A stretch of 64,000 nucleotides of DNA from Corallococcus sp. EGB (GTDB lineage Bacteria > Myxococcota > Myxococcia > Myxococcales > Myxococcaceae): the NCBI RefSeq assembly GCF_019968905.1, contig NZ_CP079946.1, positions 9,149,356-9,213,355 on the forward strand, in the 5' to 3' direction. Shown in pieces: positions 48,132-56,663 of this stretch (its first letter is position 1; each line of letters begins with the position of its first letter). The notes below the pieces were generated by a model. That model made no database searches. It was not told the origin of the DNA and was given only the letters and a program-made list of their open reading frames with translations. Both the position numbers and the translations under genes were made by a program.

Positions 48132-48161
48132 AATATACGTCATAACTGTATTCATGCACAA
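48132..48161 (-). promoter_or_regulatory. Vegetative promoter of the response regulator
   Basis: On the minus strand TTGTGC (48161-48156) is followed after 18 bases by TATATT (48137-48132), five of six matches to the -10 consensus. Start of transcription would be near 48124, giving a leader of about 60 bases to the ATG at 48065. The block is AT-rich in otherwise GC-rich DNA, which supports it. Confidence 0.6.
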
Positions 48162-48247
48162 TGCCCCTAGGCCTGAAGACCTGGGAGAACCGGACTCTGA
48201 GTGCGGATGTCGGCTTTTGCGGTCACCCGCCCCTGGGGCAAAAAGCC

Positions 48248-49810
48248 TCACGCGGCTGGGGCCGTCAAGACCTCGGATTGAGACTCGTGGTGAAGTGTTG
48301 ACTGTTGGGAACGAGGGGCGGGACGGGCGTCGAAGCGGCCTTCGGCGCGGGCGCGGCAGTTGTCGCAGCGGGCGCAGTCGTCCTCCAACGGCTCGTCGAA
48401 GTACGCGCCCAGCACCTTCCAGCGGCACGCGGTGGTGCTCCCGTAGCGCATCATCGCGTCCAGGCGCTCGCGGTCTCCCTGGTGGCGCTCTTCGTACGCG
48501 CCCAGGTACGCATCCAGCTCCTCGGGCGTCTCGAAGGCGCGCAGCTGCTTCACGCCTCGCGCGCCCTTCTCCAGCACGCCCGCGGCCACCAGCTGCGCCA
48601 CCAGCACGCGGGTTCGCTTGTCGCCCAGGCCGCTCGCTTCCGACAGCCGCTTGAGGGCCACGCTCCGGCCTTCCGCGCACAGCGAGCTCGCGGCCTGGTA
48701 GAGGCGCCGGCTTTCGTCGCGGCGCGGGTACTTGCCTCCGAGGAAGAAGCCCTGGATGCGCCGGTCCTCCAGCCGGTACAGCAGCGCCGCCTTCGCGGGT
48801 CGCCCGTCCCGGCCCGCGCGGCCTGCCTCCTGGTAGTAGCTCTCCAGCGAGTCAGGGAAGTGGTAGTGCACCACGAGCCGCAGGTCCGGCTTGTCGATGC
48901 CCATCCCGAAGGCCTTGGTCGCCACCACCACCGGCGTGGTGCCGTCCATGAAGCCGCGCTGGTTCTCCTCGCGCTCGGTGGCCTTGAGCTTGCCGTGGTA
49001 GCGGCCCGCCTCCAGTCCTTCCGCGCGCAGCCAGCGCCACAGCTCGTCCGCCCTGCGCACGGTGGCCGTGTAGATGATGGCGCTGCCGTCGTTGGCGCGC
49101 AGCAGCTCCAGCAGCTTCTGGCGCTTGAGCTCCGGGTTCACCGTGCGGTGGACCTCCAGCGTGAGGTTGTCGCGCTGGATGCCGGTGCACACCACCACCG
49201 GAGCCTTCAGGCCCAGCTGCGCGCGGATGTCCTCGCGCACGCGGGGCGTGGCGGTCGCCGTGAGGGCGAGCACCCGGGGCCGGCCGAGCGCGCGGATGGC
49301 GTCCCCCAGCGCGAGGTACGCGGGCCGGAAGTCGTGGCCCCACTGCGAGACGCAGTGCGCTTCGTCCACCACGAAGAGGCTCACGTTCGCGCGCTGGAGC
49401 AGCGCCAGGCGCTCCGGGTTCTCCAGCTGCTCGGGGGTGACGTAGATGAACTCGTGCTCGCCACGGCGGATCTGCATCTGGAGCGTCTTGAGTTCGCGCG
49501 CCTTCAGCGTGGAGTCCAGCTTCGCCGCGTCCAGGGCGTAGCGCTCCGTGAGGTGCTCACGCTGGTCACGCATCAGCGCGAGCAGCGGGCTCACCACGAC
49601 GGTGGCGCCGGGCACGAAGAGGGCGGGCAGTTGGAAGGTGAGGCTCTTTCCCGCGCCCGTGGGCAGCACGCCCAGCACGTCGCGCCCCGCGAGCACCGCC
49701 TCGATGATGTCCCGCTGCCCGGGGCGGAAGTCCTCCACGCCGAAGCGCTCGCGCGCCTCCTGCTCGAGCTGGGGCCAGAGGGGAGAGCGCTCCTGCGTCG
49801 CGATGGACAT
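48248..49810 (-). CDS. recQ: RecQ-family ATP-dependent DNA helicase
   Basis: 520 residues. Helicase motifs in order: FRPGQRDIIEAVLAGRDVLG, PTGAGKSLTFQLP (I), VSPLLALMRDQ (Ia), DEAHCVSQWGHDFRPAY (II), LALTATATPRVREDI (III), the second RecA domain with AIIYTATVRRADEL, VATKAFGMGIDKPDLRLVVH, YYQEAGRAGRDG (VI). The RQC zinc cysteines are in CRWKVLGAYF and DCARCDNCR. There is no HRDC domain, so it is shorter than E. coli RecQ. It unwinds DNA in recombination and repair. Confidence 0.92.
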   Translation of the reverse strand: MSIATQERSPLWPQLEQEARERFGVEDFRPGQRDIIEAVLAGRDVLGVLPTGAGKSLTFQLPALFVPGATVVVSPLLALMRDQREHLTERYALDAAKLDSTLKARELKTLQMQIRRGEHEFIYVTPEQLENPERLALLQRANVSLFVVDEAHCVSQWGHDFRPAYLALGDAIRALGRPRVLALTATATPRVREDIRAQLGLKAPVVVCTGIQRDNLTLEVHRTVNPELKRQKLLELLRANDGSAIIYTATVRRADELWRWLRAEGLEAGRYHGKLKATEREENQRGFMDGTTPVVVATKAFGMGIDKPDLRLVVHYHFPDSLESYYQEAGRAGRDGRPAKAALLYRLEDRRIQGFFLGGKYPRRDESRRLYQAASSLCAEGRSVALKRLSEASGLGDKRTRVLVAQLVAAGVLEKGARGVKQLRAFETPEELDAYLGAYEERHQGDRERLDAMMRYGSTTACRWKVLGAYFDEPLEDDCARCDNCRARAEGRFDARPAPRSQQSTLHHESQSEVLTAPAA

Positions 49811-49962
49811 GGCCTGAAGGTAGGGATGACGCCCGCTCCGTCACGCGCGGGTGCGCCTGTCCGCCTGCCGGGCGGGGAAGGAGTGCCGTCCCGGGCGTTC
49901 GCCTCGCGAACCCGCGCAAGGAAAGCCGTGCGCGGAGGGGCGTGGCGAGGCACGTTTGGGGG

Positions 49963-51675
49963 ATGGCTTCGGGAATTCCTGTCGACCCTGACTTCGACCT
50001 GCTGGTGGCGGTCCTGCCGCCTCCGCTCCAGGAGGCGGTGCGGGCACTGCCCCAGGTGGAGTTGCTGGAAGTGGTGATGGACCTGGGGCGGCCTCCGGAG
50101 GCGCGGCTGGTGCACGGCGTGGCGCGCCTTTCGGAAGCGCCCGTGGAACAGGACGCGCTCCAGGCGGTGCTCTCCCGCGTTGGCGAGGTGGGCGGCGACA
50201 ACCGCGCGGGCATCGAACGCACGCTCCACCGCGTGTCGGTCATCCGCAACCGTCAGGGCCGCGTGGTGGGGCTCACGCTGCGCGTGGGGCGCGCCATCCA
50301 GGGCACCATCGACATGCTGCGCGACCTGGTGGAGTCCGGGCGCAACCTGCTGCTGCTCGGGCGGCCGGGCGTGGGCAAGACGACGAAGCTGCGCGAGGTG
50401 GCGCGCGTGCTCGCGGACACGCTGGGCAAGCGCGTGATGGTGGTGGACACCTCCAACGAGATTGGCGGCGACGGGGACATCCCGCATCCGGGCATTGGCG
50501 GCGCGCGGCGCATGCAGGTGAGCCGGCCGGACCGCCAGCATGACGTGATGATCGAGGCGGTGGAGAACCACATGCCCGAGGCCATCGTGGTGGACGAGAT
50601 TGGCACCGCCGCGGAGGCCGCCGCCGCGCGCACCATCGCGGAGCGCGGCGTGCAACTGGTGGCCACGGCGCACGGCAACACGCTGGAGAACCTGGTGTTG
50701 AACCCCACGCTGTCGGACCTGGTGGGCGGCGTGCAGACGGTCACGCTGAGCGACGACGAGGCCCGGCGCCGGGGCACGCAGAAGACGGTCACGGAGCGCA
50801 AGGGCACGCCCACGTTCGACATCGTGGTGGAGATGGTGAGCCGCGACGAGGTGCGCGTGCACCGCGACACGGGCGGCGCGGTGGACCGGCTGCTCACGGG
50901 CGCGGAGGTGGGCGGCGAGAAGCGGCGGCAGCAGGACGGCGCCGTGCACGTGGAGGCCGCGCCCGAGGTGGTGGAGGCCACGCCCCCGGGAGGCCATGTG
51001 CCCCGGGGGACGCCCGCGCTGGGAGCCCCCCGGCCCGGCCCCACGCGCATCGCCGCGCACTCGGTGAGCCGCGAGCTGTTGGAGCGCGTGCTGCGCGACC
51101 TGCCGATAGAAGCCGTGGTGGTGGGCCGCCCGGAGAACGCGGAGGTGGTGCTCACGCTGCGGAGCCGCGCGAACTCACCTCGGCTGCGCCGCGCGGCGGA
51201 GCGCGTGGGCGCGCGGGTGGTGGCCATCAAGCGCAACAGCTCCTCGGAGATCCGCCGCGCGCTGCGCACGGAGTTCCACCTGCTGGAGGGCGTGGATCCC
51301 GCGGATGTGCACGCCGCGGTCGCGGATGCGGAGGAGGGCATCCGGCGAGTGCTCGAGGAGGGCATCCACCTGCCGCTGGCGCCGCGCCCGTCGCGCCTGC
51401 GGAAGGTGCAGCACACCCTGGTCGTGAAGAACCACCTGGAGGCCGTGAGCGTGGGCAGCGAGCCCCTGCGCCACCTGGTCATCTACCCGCTGGGCACCGC
51501 CCTCACGGAAGTCTCCAGCACCGAGCCGGAGGACGAGGACGCGCCAGAGCCGGAGGATGACGACCTGGAGGATGACGGCGTCCTGTCCGCGGATGAAGAA
51601 GCCGGGGATGACGAGGACTCGGATCCAGCGGCGCCTGCCCCGGCTGAAGGTGAGGCTCAGCCCTCTCGGAACTGA
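49963..51675 (+). CDS. SpoIIIAA-like AAA ATPase with R3H-type C-terminal domain
   Basis: 570 residues. N-terminal ATPase resembling SpoIIIAA and plastid Ycf45: P-loop LLGRPGVGKTTKLREVARVL (133-140), EIGGDGDIPHPGIGGARRMQ, Walker B EAIVVDEIGTAAEAAAARTI and AHGNTLENLVLNPTLSDLVGG. The C-terminal region (about 350-480) looks like a single-strand nucleic-acid-binding R3H module, followed by a highly acidic tail (STEPEDEDAPEPEDDDLEDD). Family function is not settled. I choose ATG 49963; GTG 49942 is possible. The gene is followed 34 bases after its stop by the palindrome array. Confidence 0.8.
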   Translation: MASGIPVDPDFDLLVAVLPPPLQEAVRALPQVELLEVVMDLGRPPEARLVHGVARLSEAPVEQDALQAVLSRVGEVGGDNRAGIERTLHRVSVIRNRQGRVVGLTLRVGRAIQGTIDMLRDLVESGRNLLLLGRPGVGKTTKLREVARVLADTLGKRVMVVDTSNEIGGDGDIPHPGIGGARRMQVSRPDRQHDVMIEAVENHMPEAIVVDEIGTAAEAAAARTIAERGVQLVATAHGNTLENLVLNPTLSDLVGGVQTVTLSDDEARRRGTQKTVTERKGTPTFDIVVEMVSRDEVRVHRDTGGAVDRLLTGAEVGGEKRRQQDGAVHVEAAPEVVEATPPGGHVPRGTPALGAPRPGPTRIAAHSVSRELLERVLRDLPIEAVVVGRPENAEVVLTLRSRANSPRLRRAAERVGARVVAIKRNSSSEIRRALRTEFHLLEGVDPADVHAAVADAEEGIRRVLEEGIHLPLAPRPSRLRKVQHTLVVKNHLEAVSVGSEPLRHLVIYPLGTALTEVSSTEPEDEDAPEPEDDDLEDDGVLSADEEAGDDEDSDPAAPAPAEGEAQPSRN

Positions 51676-51708
51676 GCGCTGCCCCCTGCCGGCGGCGGAC
51701 CCCGCGGA

Positions 51709-52019
51709 CCGGTCCGACTGTCGGATAGGGTTGGACCTGGGCCGGCGGGAGGCGGACCGCTCCAACTTGTCCGACTGTCGGACAAGTTTTGGAGCAGGGC
51801 TGGCGGGAGGCGGGCCACGTGAACCGGTCCGACTGTCGGACAGGTTTTGGCCCGGAGCCGGGCGAGATGCGAACCGGGTGAACCGGTCCGACTGTCGGAC
51901 AGGTTTTGGACCAAGCCGGGCGGACGATGGCCCTACCCGAACCGGTCCGACTGTCGGACAGGTTTGGACCAGGGCCGGCGGGAGGCGGACCGCTCCAACT
52001 TGTCCGACTGTCGGACAGG
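51709..52019. repeat. Six-copy array of a 15-bp odd-centred palindrome, 57-59 bp apart
   Basis: The core GTCCGACTGTCGGAC (perfect 7-1-7 palindrome) occurs at centres 51719 (last base T), 51776, 51834, 51893, 51952 and 52009. Flanks are CCGG/CAGG in copies 3-5 and CTTG/CAAG or CTTG/CAGG in copies 2 and 6; copy 2 is self-complementary over 21 bases. Each core is followed by AGGTTTTGG or close. Inter-repeat segments are themselves related (GGACC..GGGCCGGCGGGAGGCGG), and copies 1-2 and 5-6 are near-identical units, so the array grew by duplication. It fills most of the 532-bp gap after the R3H ATPase gene. Function unknown. Confidence 0.9.
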
Positions 52020-52160
52020 TTTGGACCAGTCGGGCCCGGACAGGGGCGCCATCGAGTGCGCAGCACGCTGCACATGCCGCATGAGGTCATGGGTGCCCCT
52101 TTCCCTGGGGATTCGCGGGGTTGTGGGGGGCATGACGGTTGCTGAAGGCCCGGGGTCCGG

Positions 52161-52182
52161 TCCCTCGCGATGGCGCGAGGGA
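52161..52182 (+). promoter_or_regulatory. Hairpin in the leader of the lipoprotein gene at 52208
   Basis: TCCCTCGCG (52161-52169) and CGCGAGGGA (52174-52182) form a perfect 9-bp stem around ATGG, ending 25 bases before the ATG at 52208. No T-run follows. It may be an RNA leader structure or the end of a transcript from the array. Apart from it and the array I see nothing in 52020-52207. Confidence 0.5.
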
Positions 52183-52207
52183 GCCGCACCGCCTTTCGGA
52201 GCCCTTC

Positions 52208-53014
52208 ATGCGCCGCATCGCCTGCCTTGCCCTCGCCGCCCTTGCCACCGCCTGTGGGGACAACCTGCCCACCCCGGAGGAGATCGACGACGCGAAGGCC
52301 CGTGTGGAACGCCTGGCGGCCTCCACGCACCAGGTGCGCGGCGCATTGGAGATGCTGGGCCTGATGCCCGTGTACACGTGCGGCGAACCCCGGCGCTCGT
52401 TCCTGAATCAGGCCGTGGCAGGACTGTCCTCCACGGTGGCCTGCGCGACCGCCCGCGTGGAGGCCGTGGACGCCGTCACCGACGCCGTCGTCGTGTCCTT
52501 CCCGTCCAGCGGCTGTGACGTGCACGGCCTGCGCTTCACCGGACGCGCGGTGCTGGAGTACCGCGGCGGCGAGGACCTGCTGGAGATGCAGGCGGACCTG
52601 CGCGAGCTGGCCGTGGACGGCCGGACCCTCCAGGCGAAGGTGGGCTACGGCACGTGTTCGGATGAGACACGCCTGTTCGCGGACGTCGAGGGCCAGGTCC
52701 CAGGCCGCGAGGAGCACTCCTTCCACATCAACAGTCGCGTCGGGAAGCGCGACGGATTGCCCATCATCGGCGGCACGACGCTGGTCTTCGATGGTCCGGG
52801 AGAATTGAAGGGGCCGAACGGCACGGACCGCATCACGCTCACGTCGCTGCTCTATGAAGTGGGCAACTACCTGCCCAAGGAAGGCACGGCCCTGGTGGAG
52901 ACCGCGGACGGACACCGCCTGAGCCTCTCGTTCCAGCCCGTGCTGTGGCGCGTGGGCAAGGTGGAGGTCACCGTGGATGACAAGGACCCGGTGACCGTGC
53001 CCGTCGTGCGCTGA
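52208..53014 (+). CDS. Hypothetical lipoprotein
   Basis: 268 residues beginning MRRIACLALAALATACGD with a lipobox (LATAC), so it is membrane anchored. The mature protein is beta-rich with paired cysteines (YTCGEP, VACAT, SSGCDVHG, GTCSDE) and motifs EEHSFHINSRVGKRDGLPI and TLTSLLYEVGNYLPKEGTA. No known family recognised. It converges on hflX with a 3-base gap between stop codons. The longer upstream frame is rejected because it would spoil the signal peptide. Confidence 0.78.
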   Translation: MRRIACLALAALATACGDNLPTPEEIDDAKARVERLAASTHQVRGALEMLGLMPVYTCGEPRRSFLNQAVAGLSSTVACATARVEAVDAVTDAVVVSFPSSGCDVHGLRFTGRAVLEYRGGEDLLEMQADLRELAVDGRTLQAKVGYGTCSDETRLFADVEGQVPGREEHSFHINSRVGKRDGLPIIGGTTLVFDGPGELKGPNGTDRITLTSLLYEVGNYLPKEGTALVETADGHRLSLSFQPVLWRVGKVEVTVDDKDPVTVPVVR

Positions 53015-53017
53015 GGC

Positions 53018-54493
53018 CTACTCCTGGAATGACCGGGTGAGCCTGGCGATGGCGCCCGGCAGTCCTCGCACGCGCAGCCGGCTGCCCATCTCATCGTAGG
53101 CCTGGGACACCACGGTGGTGTGCTCGTACACCTCACCGATGCGGGCCTGCCGCGCGTAGGGAATCACCAGGTCCGCCTCCACCATCGAGGCCTCGAAGAA
53201 GGCGATGATCTCCCGGCGCAGCAGGGCCACGTCGTCCGGCCGGTGCGCGGACAGGAGGATGGCTTCGGGGTGTTCGGTCCGGAGCGCTTCCTGGGCCGCC
53301 TCGTCCAGCCGGTCCACCTTGTTGAAGAGCAGCTTGCCCGGCACGACGTCCGCGCCAATCTCCCGGAGCACCGTGCGGGTGACCTCCAGCTGCGCGGCCC
53401 AGGTGGGGTCGGACGCGTCCACCACGTACAGCAGCAGCGACGCCTCCAGCGCCTCGTCCAGCGTCGAGCGGAAGGACGCCACCAGGTCGTGCGGCAGCTT
53501 CTGGATGAAGCCCACCGTGTCGGAGACGAGGATGCGCGGACGGGTCTCCGGCTGCATCGCGCGCACCGTCGTATCGAGCGTGGCGAAGAGCTGATCCGCC
53601 ACCAGCACCGCGCTGCCCGTCAACGCGCGCATCAGCGAGGACTTGCCCGCGTTCGTGTAGCCCACCAGCGCCACGCGCAGCTGATCACGACGTGCGTAGC
53701 GGCGCTGGTCCTGGTCCTTCTGGATGGCCGCCAGACCCTCGCGCAGCTCCGCCAGCCGGTCGCGGATGCGGCGGCGGTCCAGCTCCAGCGCGGAGTCGCC
53801 AGAGCCTCGGCCCTGCTGGCGCTCGCGGCCGCCGGGGGCTTCACGCAGGCGCGGGGCCAGGTAGTTGAGCCGGGCGATCTCCACCTGCATGCGCGCCTCG
53901 TGGCTCTTCGCATGCCGGTGGAAGATGTCCACGATGACGCCCGCGCGGTCCAGCACCTGCACGCCCGTGGCGCGCTCCAGGTTGCGCAGCTGGCTGGGCG
54001 ACAGCTCGTGGTCCACGACCACCACCGTGGGCCGGGGACCGGGCTCGATGGCAGGGGCCTCCGCGCCCGTGTCCGCGTCCGCGTCCGTGTCCAGCGCCAT
54101 GTCCGCGTCCGGGAGGTCGCCGTCGTCCTCGTCGGGCGCAGCGTCCGCGCCCGCGTCATCGGGAGCGTTCAGGGCGTCGGAGGCTTCGTCCTCGGATTCG
54201 GATTCGGCCTCCCACTTCTCCCGCGCCTTCGACGTCTTGCTCTGGGCGCCGGAGGGGATGACGCCCGAGCCGCCAGTGAGCGCGGCCAGCTCCTTGAGCT
54301 TTCCGGAGCCGAGCACCGTGCCGGTGGCCAGCCGCTGCCGGCGCTGAGACACGGTCGCCACCGCGTCGAAGCCCAGCGTGTGCACCAGCCGCTTCAGCTC
54401 CGCGAGGTCCGCGGCATGCGCCTCGTCCGTCACCCCGGGAAGCTGGACACCGACGAGGACGGCGCGCGGGCGCTCGGGAAGGGTTTTCGCCAT
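53018..54493 (-). CDS. hflX: GTPase HflX with an acidic insertion
   Basis: 491 residues; HflX is usually about 430. HflX domain: AVLVGVQLPG, GSGKLKELAAL, DHELSPSQLRNLERATGVQV, GVIVDIFHRHAKSHEARMQV. G domain: G1 GYTNAGKSS (278-286), G3 VSDTVGFIQKLPHDLVASFR, G4 NKVD. HflX binds the 50S ribosome and rescues or splits stalled ribosomes under stress. Between the first beta strands and the DHELSPSQ block lies an insert (about 74-153) very rich in Asp, Glu and Ala. It is disordered in appearance and unlike the rest of the protein. Confidence 0.94.
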   Translation of the reverse strand: MAKTLPERPRAVLVGVQLPGVTDEAHAADLAELKRLVHTLGFDAVATVSQRRQRLATGTVLGSGKLKELAALTGGSGVIPSGAQSKTSKAREKWEAESESEDEASDALNAPDDAGADAAPDEDDGDLPDADMALDTDADADTGAEAPAIEPGPRPTVVVVDHELSPSQLRNLERATGVQVLDRAGVIVDIFHRHAKSHEARMQVEIARLNYLAPRLREAPGGRERQQGRGSGDSALELDRRRIRDRLAELREGLAAIQKDQDQRRYARRDQLRVALVGYTNAGKSSLMRALTGSAVLVADQLFATLDTTVRAMQPETRPRILVSDTVGFIQKLPHDLVASFRSTLDEALEASLLLYVVDASDPTWAAQLEVTRTVLREIGADVVPGKLLFNKVDRLDEAAQEALRTEHPEAILLSAHRPDDVALLRREIIAFFEASMVEADLVIPYARQARIGEVYEHTTVVSQAYDEMGSRLRVRGLPGAIARLTRSFQE

Positions 54494-54687
54494 GCCTGGG
54501 CTCGTAACACGTCGGGCGCCGGGATGAGCGGGTGGGTGGAGCCGTTCACGGGCCCTGCTCGGGCCCCAGGGAAGCGGCGGGTGGCTATCCGCTGTTCGAC
54601 GCTCACGACGGAAAGGACCGGGACGCGCCTTCGTGCGACGGTATGCATGCGAGAAAGCGCGTCCGCTTCGACGCCCGCCGAGAACTC

Positions 54688-55605
54688 ATGACGCCCCTGC
54701 GTGGTGATGTCGCTGTCCTGCTGGAGAATGCCCCTCCCAAGCGCCAGGCGCTGGCGGAGGCCGCGTTCGTGTTCTTCGCGGTGCTGGGGCCGTCGTCCGT
54801 GGCCCGGCTGGGCCGTGGAGCGGCCCTGGCCGTGGAGCTGGCCCTCCTGGCGTGGGGGTTCATGCTCCTGCGGCCCTGGGAGTCCTCGCGCCGTGGGGCG
54901 TGGTGGGGCGTGCTGGGCCTGGTGGTGGCGCTGTCCGGCGCGGGCGCGGGCGCGTGGGTGGCGTCGGACGCGGAGATGACGAAGGGCTTCTCGCTGTCCA
55001 TGGCGCCGCTGGTCGTCCGGGCGCTGGGCATGTGCCTGCTGGTGGCGGTCCTCCTGTGGCGTAACGGCCAGGGCCCCGCGCAGGTGGGCCTGGTGCGCGA
55101 GGGCTGGGCGCGAGAGCTGCTATTGGGCGGGCTGGTGCTCGTGGGGACGTACGTGGTGCACCTGGCGGCATCCGTGCCGCTGGCGGCGGTCGCGGTGGCG
55201 TTGAAGCTGGCGGGCCAGGAGCTGGAGGCACGCAAGGGCGTGGCGACGGCGCTCCTGGACACGGGCCTGGGCATCCCGGCCTTCGCGGCCATCATGGTGG
55301 TGGTGACGGGCTTCGAAGAGTTCGTCTTCCGAGGCTTCCTGGTGCCCCGGCTGAAGGTGGTGCTGGGAGGCTGGGTGCCGGCGGTGTTGGGCGCCGCGGT
55401 GCTCTTCTCCGTGGGCCACTTCTACGAGGGCACGCTGGCCGTCTTCCAGACGTTCGTGATGGGCGCCTGGCTCGGCTTCGTCCTCTGGTACCGGGGACGG
55501 CTGCTGCCGCTCATCGTGGCCCACACGGCCTTCAACACCATCAGCTTCGCGCTGATGCTCTGGCTGACGCGCTCCGGCCTGCTGGAGAAGCTGCCGTCCC
55601 TCTGA
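54688..55605 (+). CDS. CPBP-family intramembrane metalloprotease
   Basis: 305 residues from ATG 54688 (54643 is also possible). About eight membrane segments. The ABI/CAAX signature is complete: E210 and E211 with R215 in TGFEEFVFRGFLVPRL, a histidine in LFSVGHFYEG and the last motif VAHTAFNTISF. These membrane proteases (or prenyl-processing-like enzymes) often act in immunity or bacteriocin self-protection, but their partner is not encoded nearby. It converges on the ferritin-like gene. Confidence 0.88.
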   Translation: MTPLRGDVAVLLENAPPKRQALAEAAFVFFAVLGPSSVARLGRGAALAVELALLAWGFMLLRPWESSRRGAWWGVLGLVVALSGAGAGAWVASDAEMTKGFSLSMAPLVVRALGMCLLVAVLLWRNGQGPAQVGLVREGWARELLLGGLVLVGTYVVHLAASVPLAAVAVALKLAGQELEARKGVATALLDTGLGIPAFAAIMVVVTGFEEFVFRGFLVPRLKVVLGGWVPAVLGAAVLFSVGHFYEGTLAVFQTFVMGAWLGFVLWYRGRLLPLIVAHTAFNTISFALMLWLTRSGLLEKLPSL

Positions 55606-55631
55606 AGTGAGGAACGGCATTGGCCCGCGGA

Positions 55632-56597
55632 CTACGCCAACACTCCGGGCATCAGCTCGGACGCCAGCTCTCGCACCAGCCTCTGGGCCACCTCCGCAGA
55701 GGGCAGTCCCGACACGCGGGCCACGTCGTCCGGGAGGTGGCTGGCCGCCGCGTCCTGCTCCAGTTGACGCCAGGCTTCGCGCCTCGCCGATTCCACGCGC
55801 TCGCGGGCCTCGGGGGACAGTTGTGCCAGCGCCCACGCGTCGATGGCCCAGGACAGCTCCGCGTGCCTCAGCTCGTCCGGGGCGATGGTGCCCAGGGACT
55901 CGCGCACCTGCGCGTCCTCCGCGCTCCTGGCCTGCCAGCCCGCCAGGAGCGCGCCGTAGGTCTCTCGCACGCAGCCCTCCACCGCGTTCTCCATCGCCAG
56001 CGCCTCCAGCGAGCGGGCCTGGAACGGCGCCACGTTCAGCTCCGGCATGGGCGCCCCGTGACGCCGGGCCAGGGACTCCATCGCTTCCGCGTGGCGCACC
56101 TCGTCCTTCGCGGAACGCTCCGCGGCCCGCACCAGGTGCTCGGGGGCCCCGTGCGCGGCCAGCTCGTCCGCGAGCCTCTCGAAGGCCGGCACGGACGCGG
56201 CCTCCAGGTGCGCCATCCTCGCGAACAGCGCTCCCAGCACAGGCGTCCCCTGGGCCACCGCGCCATCACTGCACAGCCCTTCCGGCCTCCGTCCCTCACA
56301 CATGAACGGCGCCTCGCAGCTCACCATCTCGACGACGCCGCCATCATCTCCTGGCTGCGTGACGCGGGAGCACGGCGCCCTGGCCCCGCTCCCGACCGCG
56401 TCGCATAGCGCCTCGCAGGAGGTGTCCTGCGTGGGGACGCTTCCGTCCCGCAGCCTGTCGGGAAGGTAGAAAGGCCGCTGCTCCCAGTTGTCATCCGGGT
56501 CACAGCCCCACGTCGAGGAACACCCCACCCCCAGCGTGGCCACGGGCGCGAGCAACCACAGACGCTTGAACACGGGGCGCAACCTGCCGCGAGACAT
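55632..56597 (-). CDS. Ferritin-like domain lipoprotein
   Basis: 321 residues from ATG 56597, AGGAG five bases upstream. The N-terminus is a lipoprotein signal (LLAPVATLGVGCSS), followed by a Cys-rich region (TWGCDPDD, TSCEALCDAVG, APCSRV, VSCEAPFMCEG, GLCSDG). A ferritin-like four-helix bundle follows with paired ligand helices AHLEAASVPAFERLADEL and KDEVRHAEAMESLARRHG, then ENAVEGCVRETYGALLAG and APDELRHAELSWAID. A secreted, membrane-attached diiron or ferroxidase protein is suggested. Such a combination is unusual. No known gene partner. Confidence 0.8.
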   Translation of the reverse strand: MSRGRLRPVFKRLWLLAPVATLGVGCSSTWGCDPDDNWEQRPFYLPDRLRDGSVPTQDTSCEALCDAVGSGARAPCSRVTQPGDDGGVVEMVSCEAPFMCEGRRPEGLCSDGAVAQGTPVLGALFARMAHLEAASVPAFERLADELAAHGAPEHLVRAAERSAKDEVRHAEAMESLARRHGAPMPELNVAPFQARSLEALAMENAVEGCVRETYGALLAGWQARSAEDAQVRESLGTIAPDELRHAELSWAIDAWALAQLSPEARERVESARREAWRQLEQDAAASHLPDDVARVSGLPSAEVAQRLVRELASELMPGVLA

Positions 56598-56663
56598 GCG
56601 GACTCCTGCTTCCATCATGAACCCGCCGGCCCTCGGGCCCCGGCAGCCTAACACGCTCGCGCG

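Noticed and set aside
51709-52019. CRISPR array
   Set aside because: The regular spacing invites the call, but the sequences between the repeats are related to each other, the repeat is a 15-bp palindrome with variable flanks, and no cas gene is in the window.
51503-52915. Minus-strand 470-residue ORF across the array and the lipoprotein gene
   Set aside because: Its repetitive peptides are just the translated DNA repeats, it opposes a well-supported lipoprotein gene and the end of the R3H ATPase gene, and it lacks any domain.
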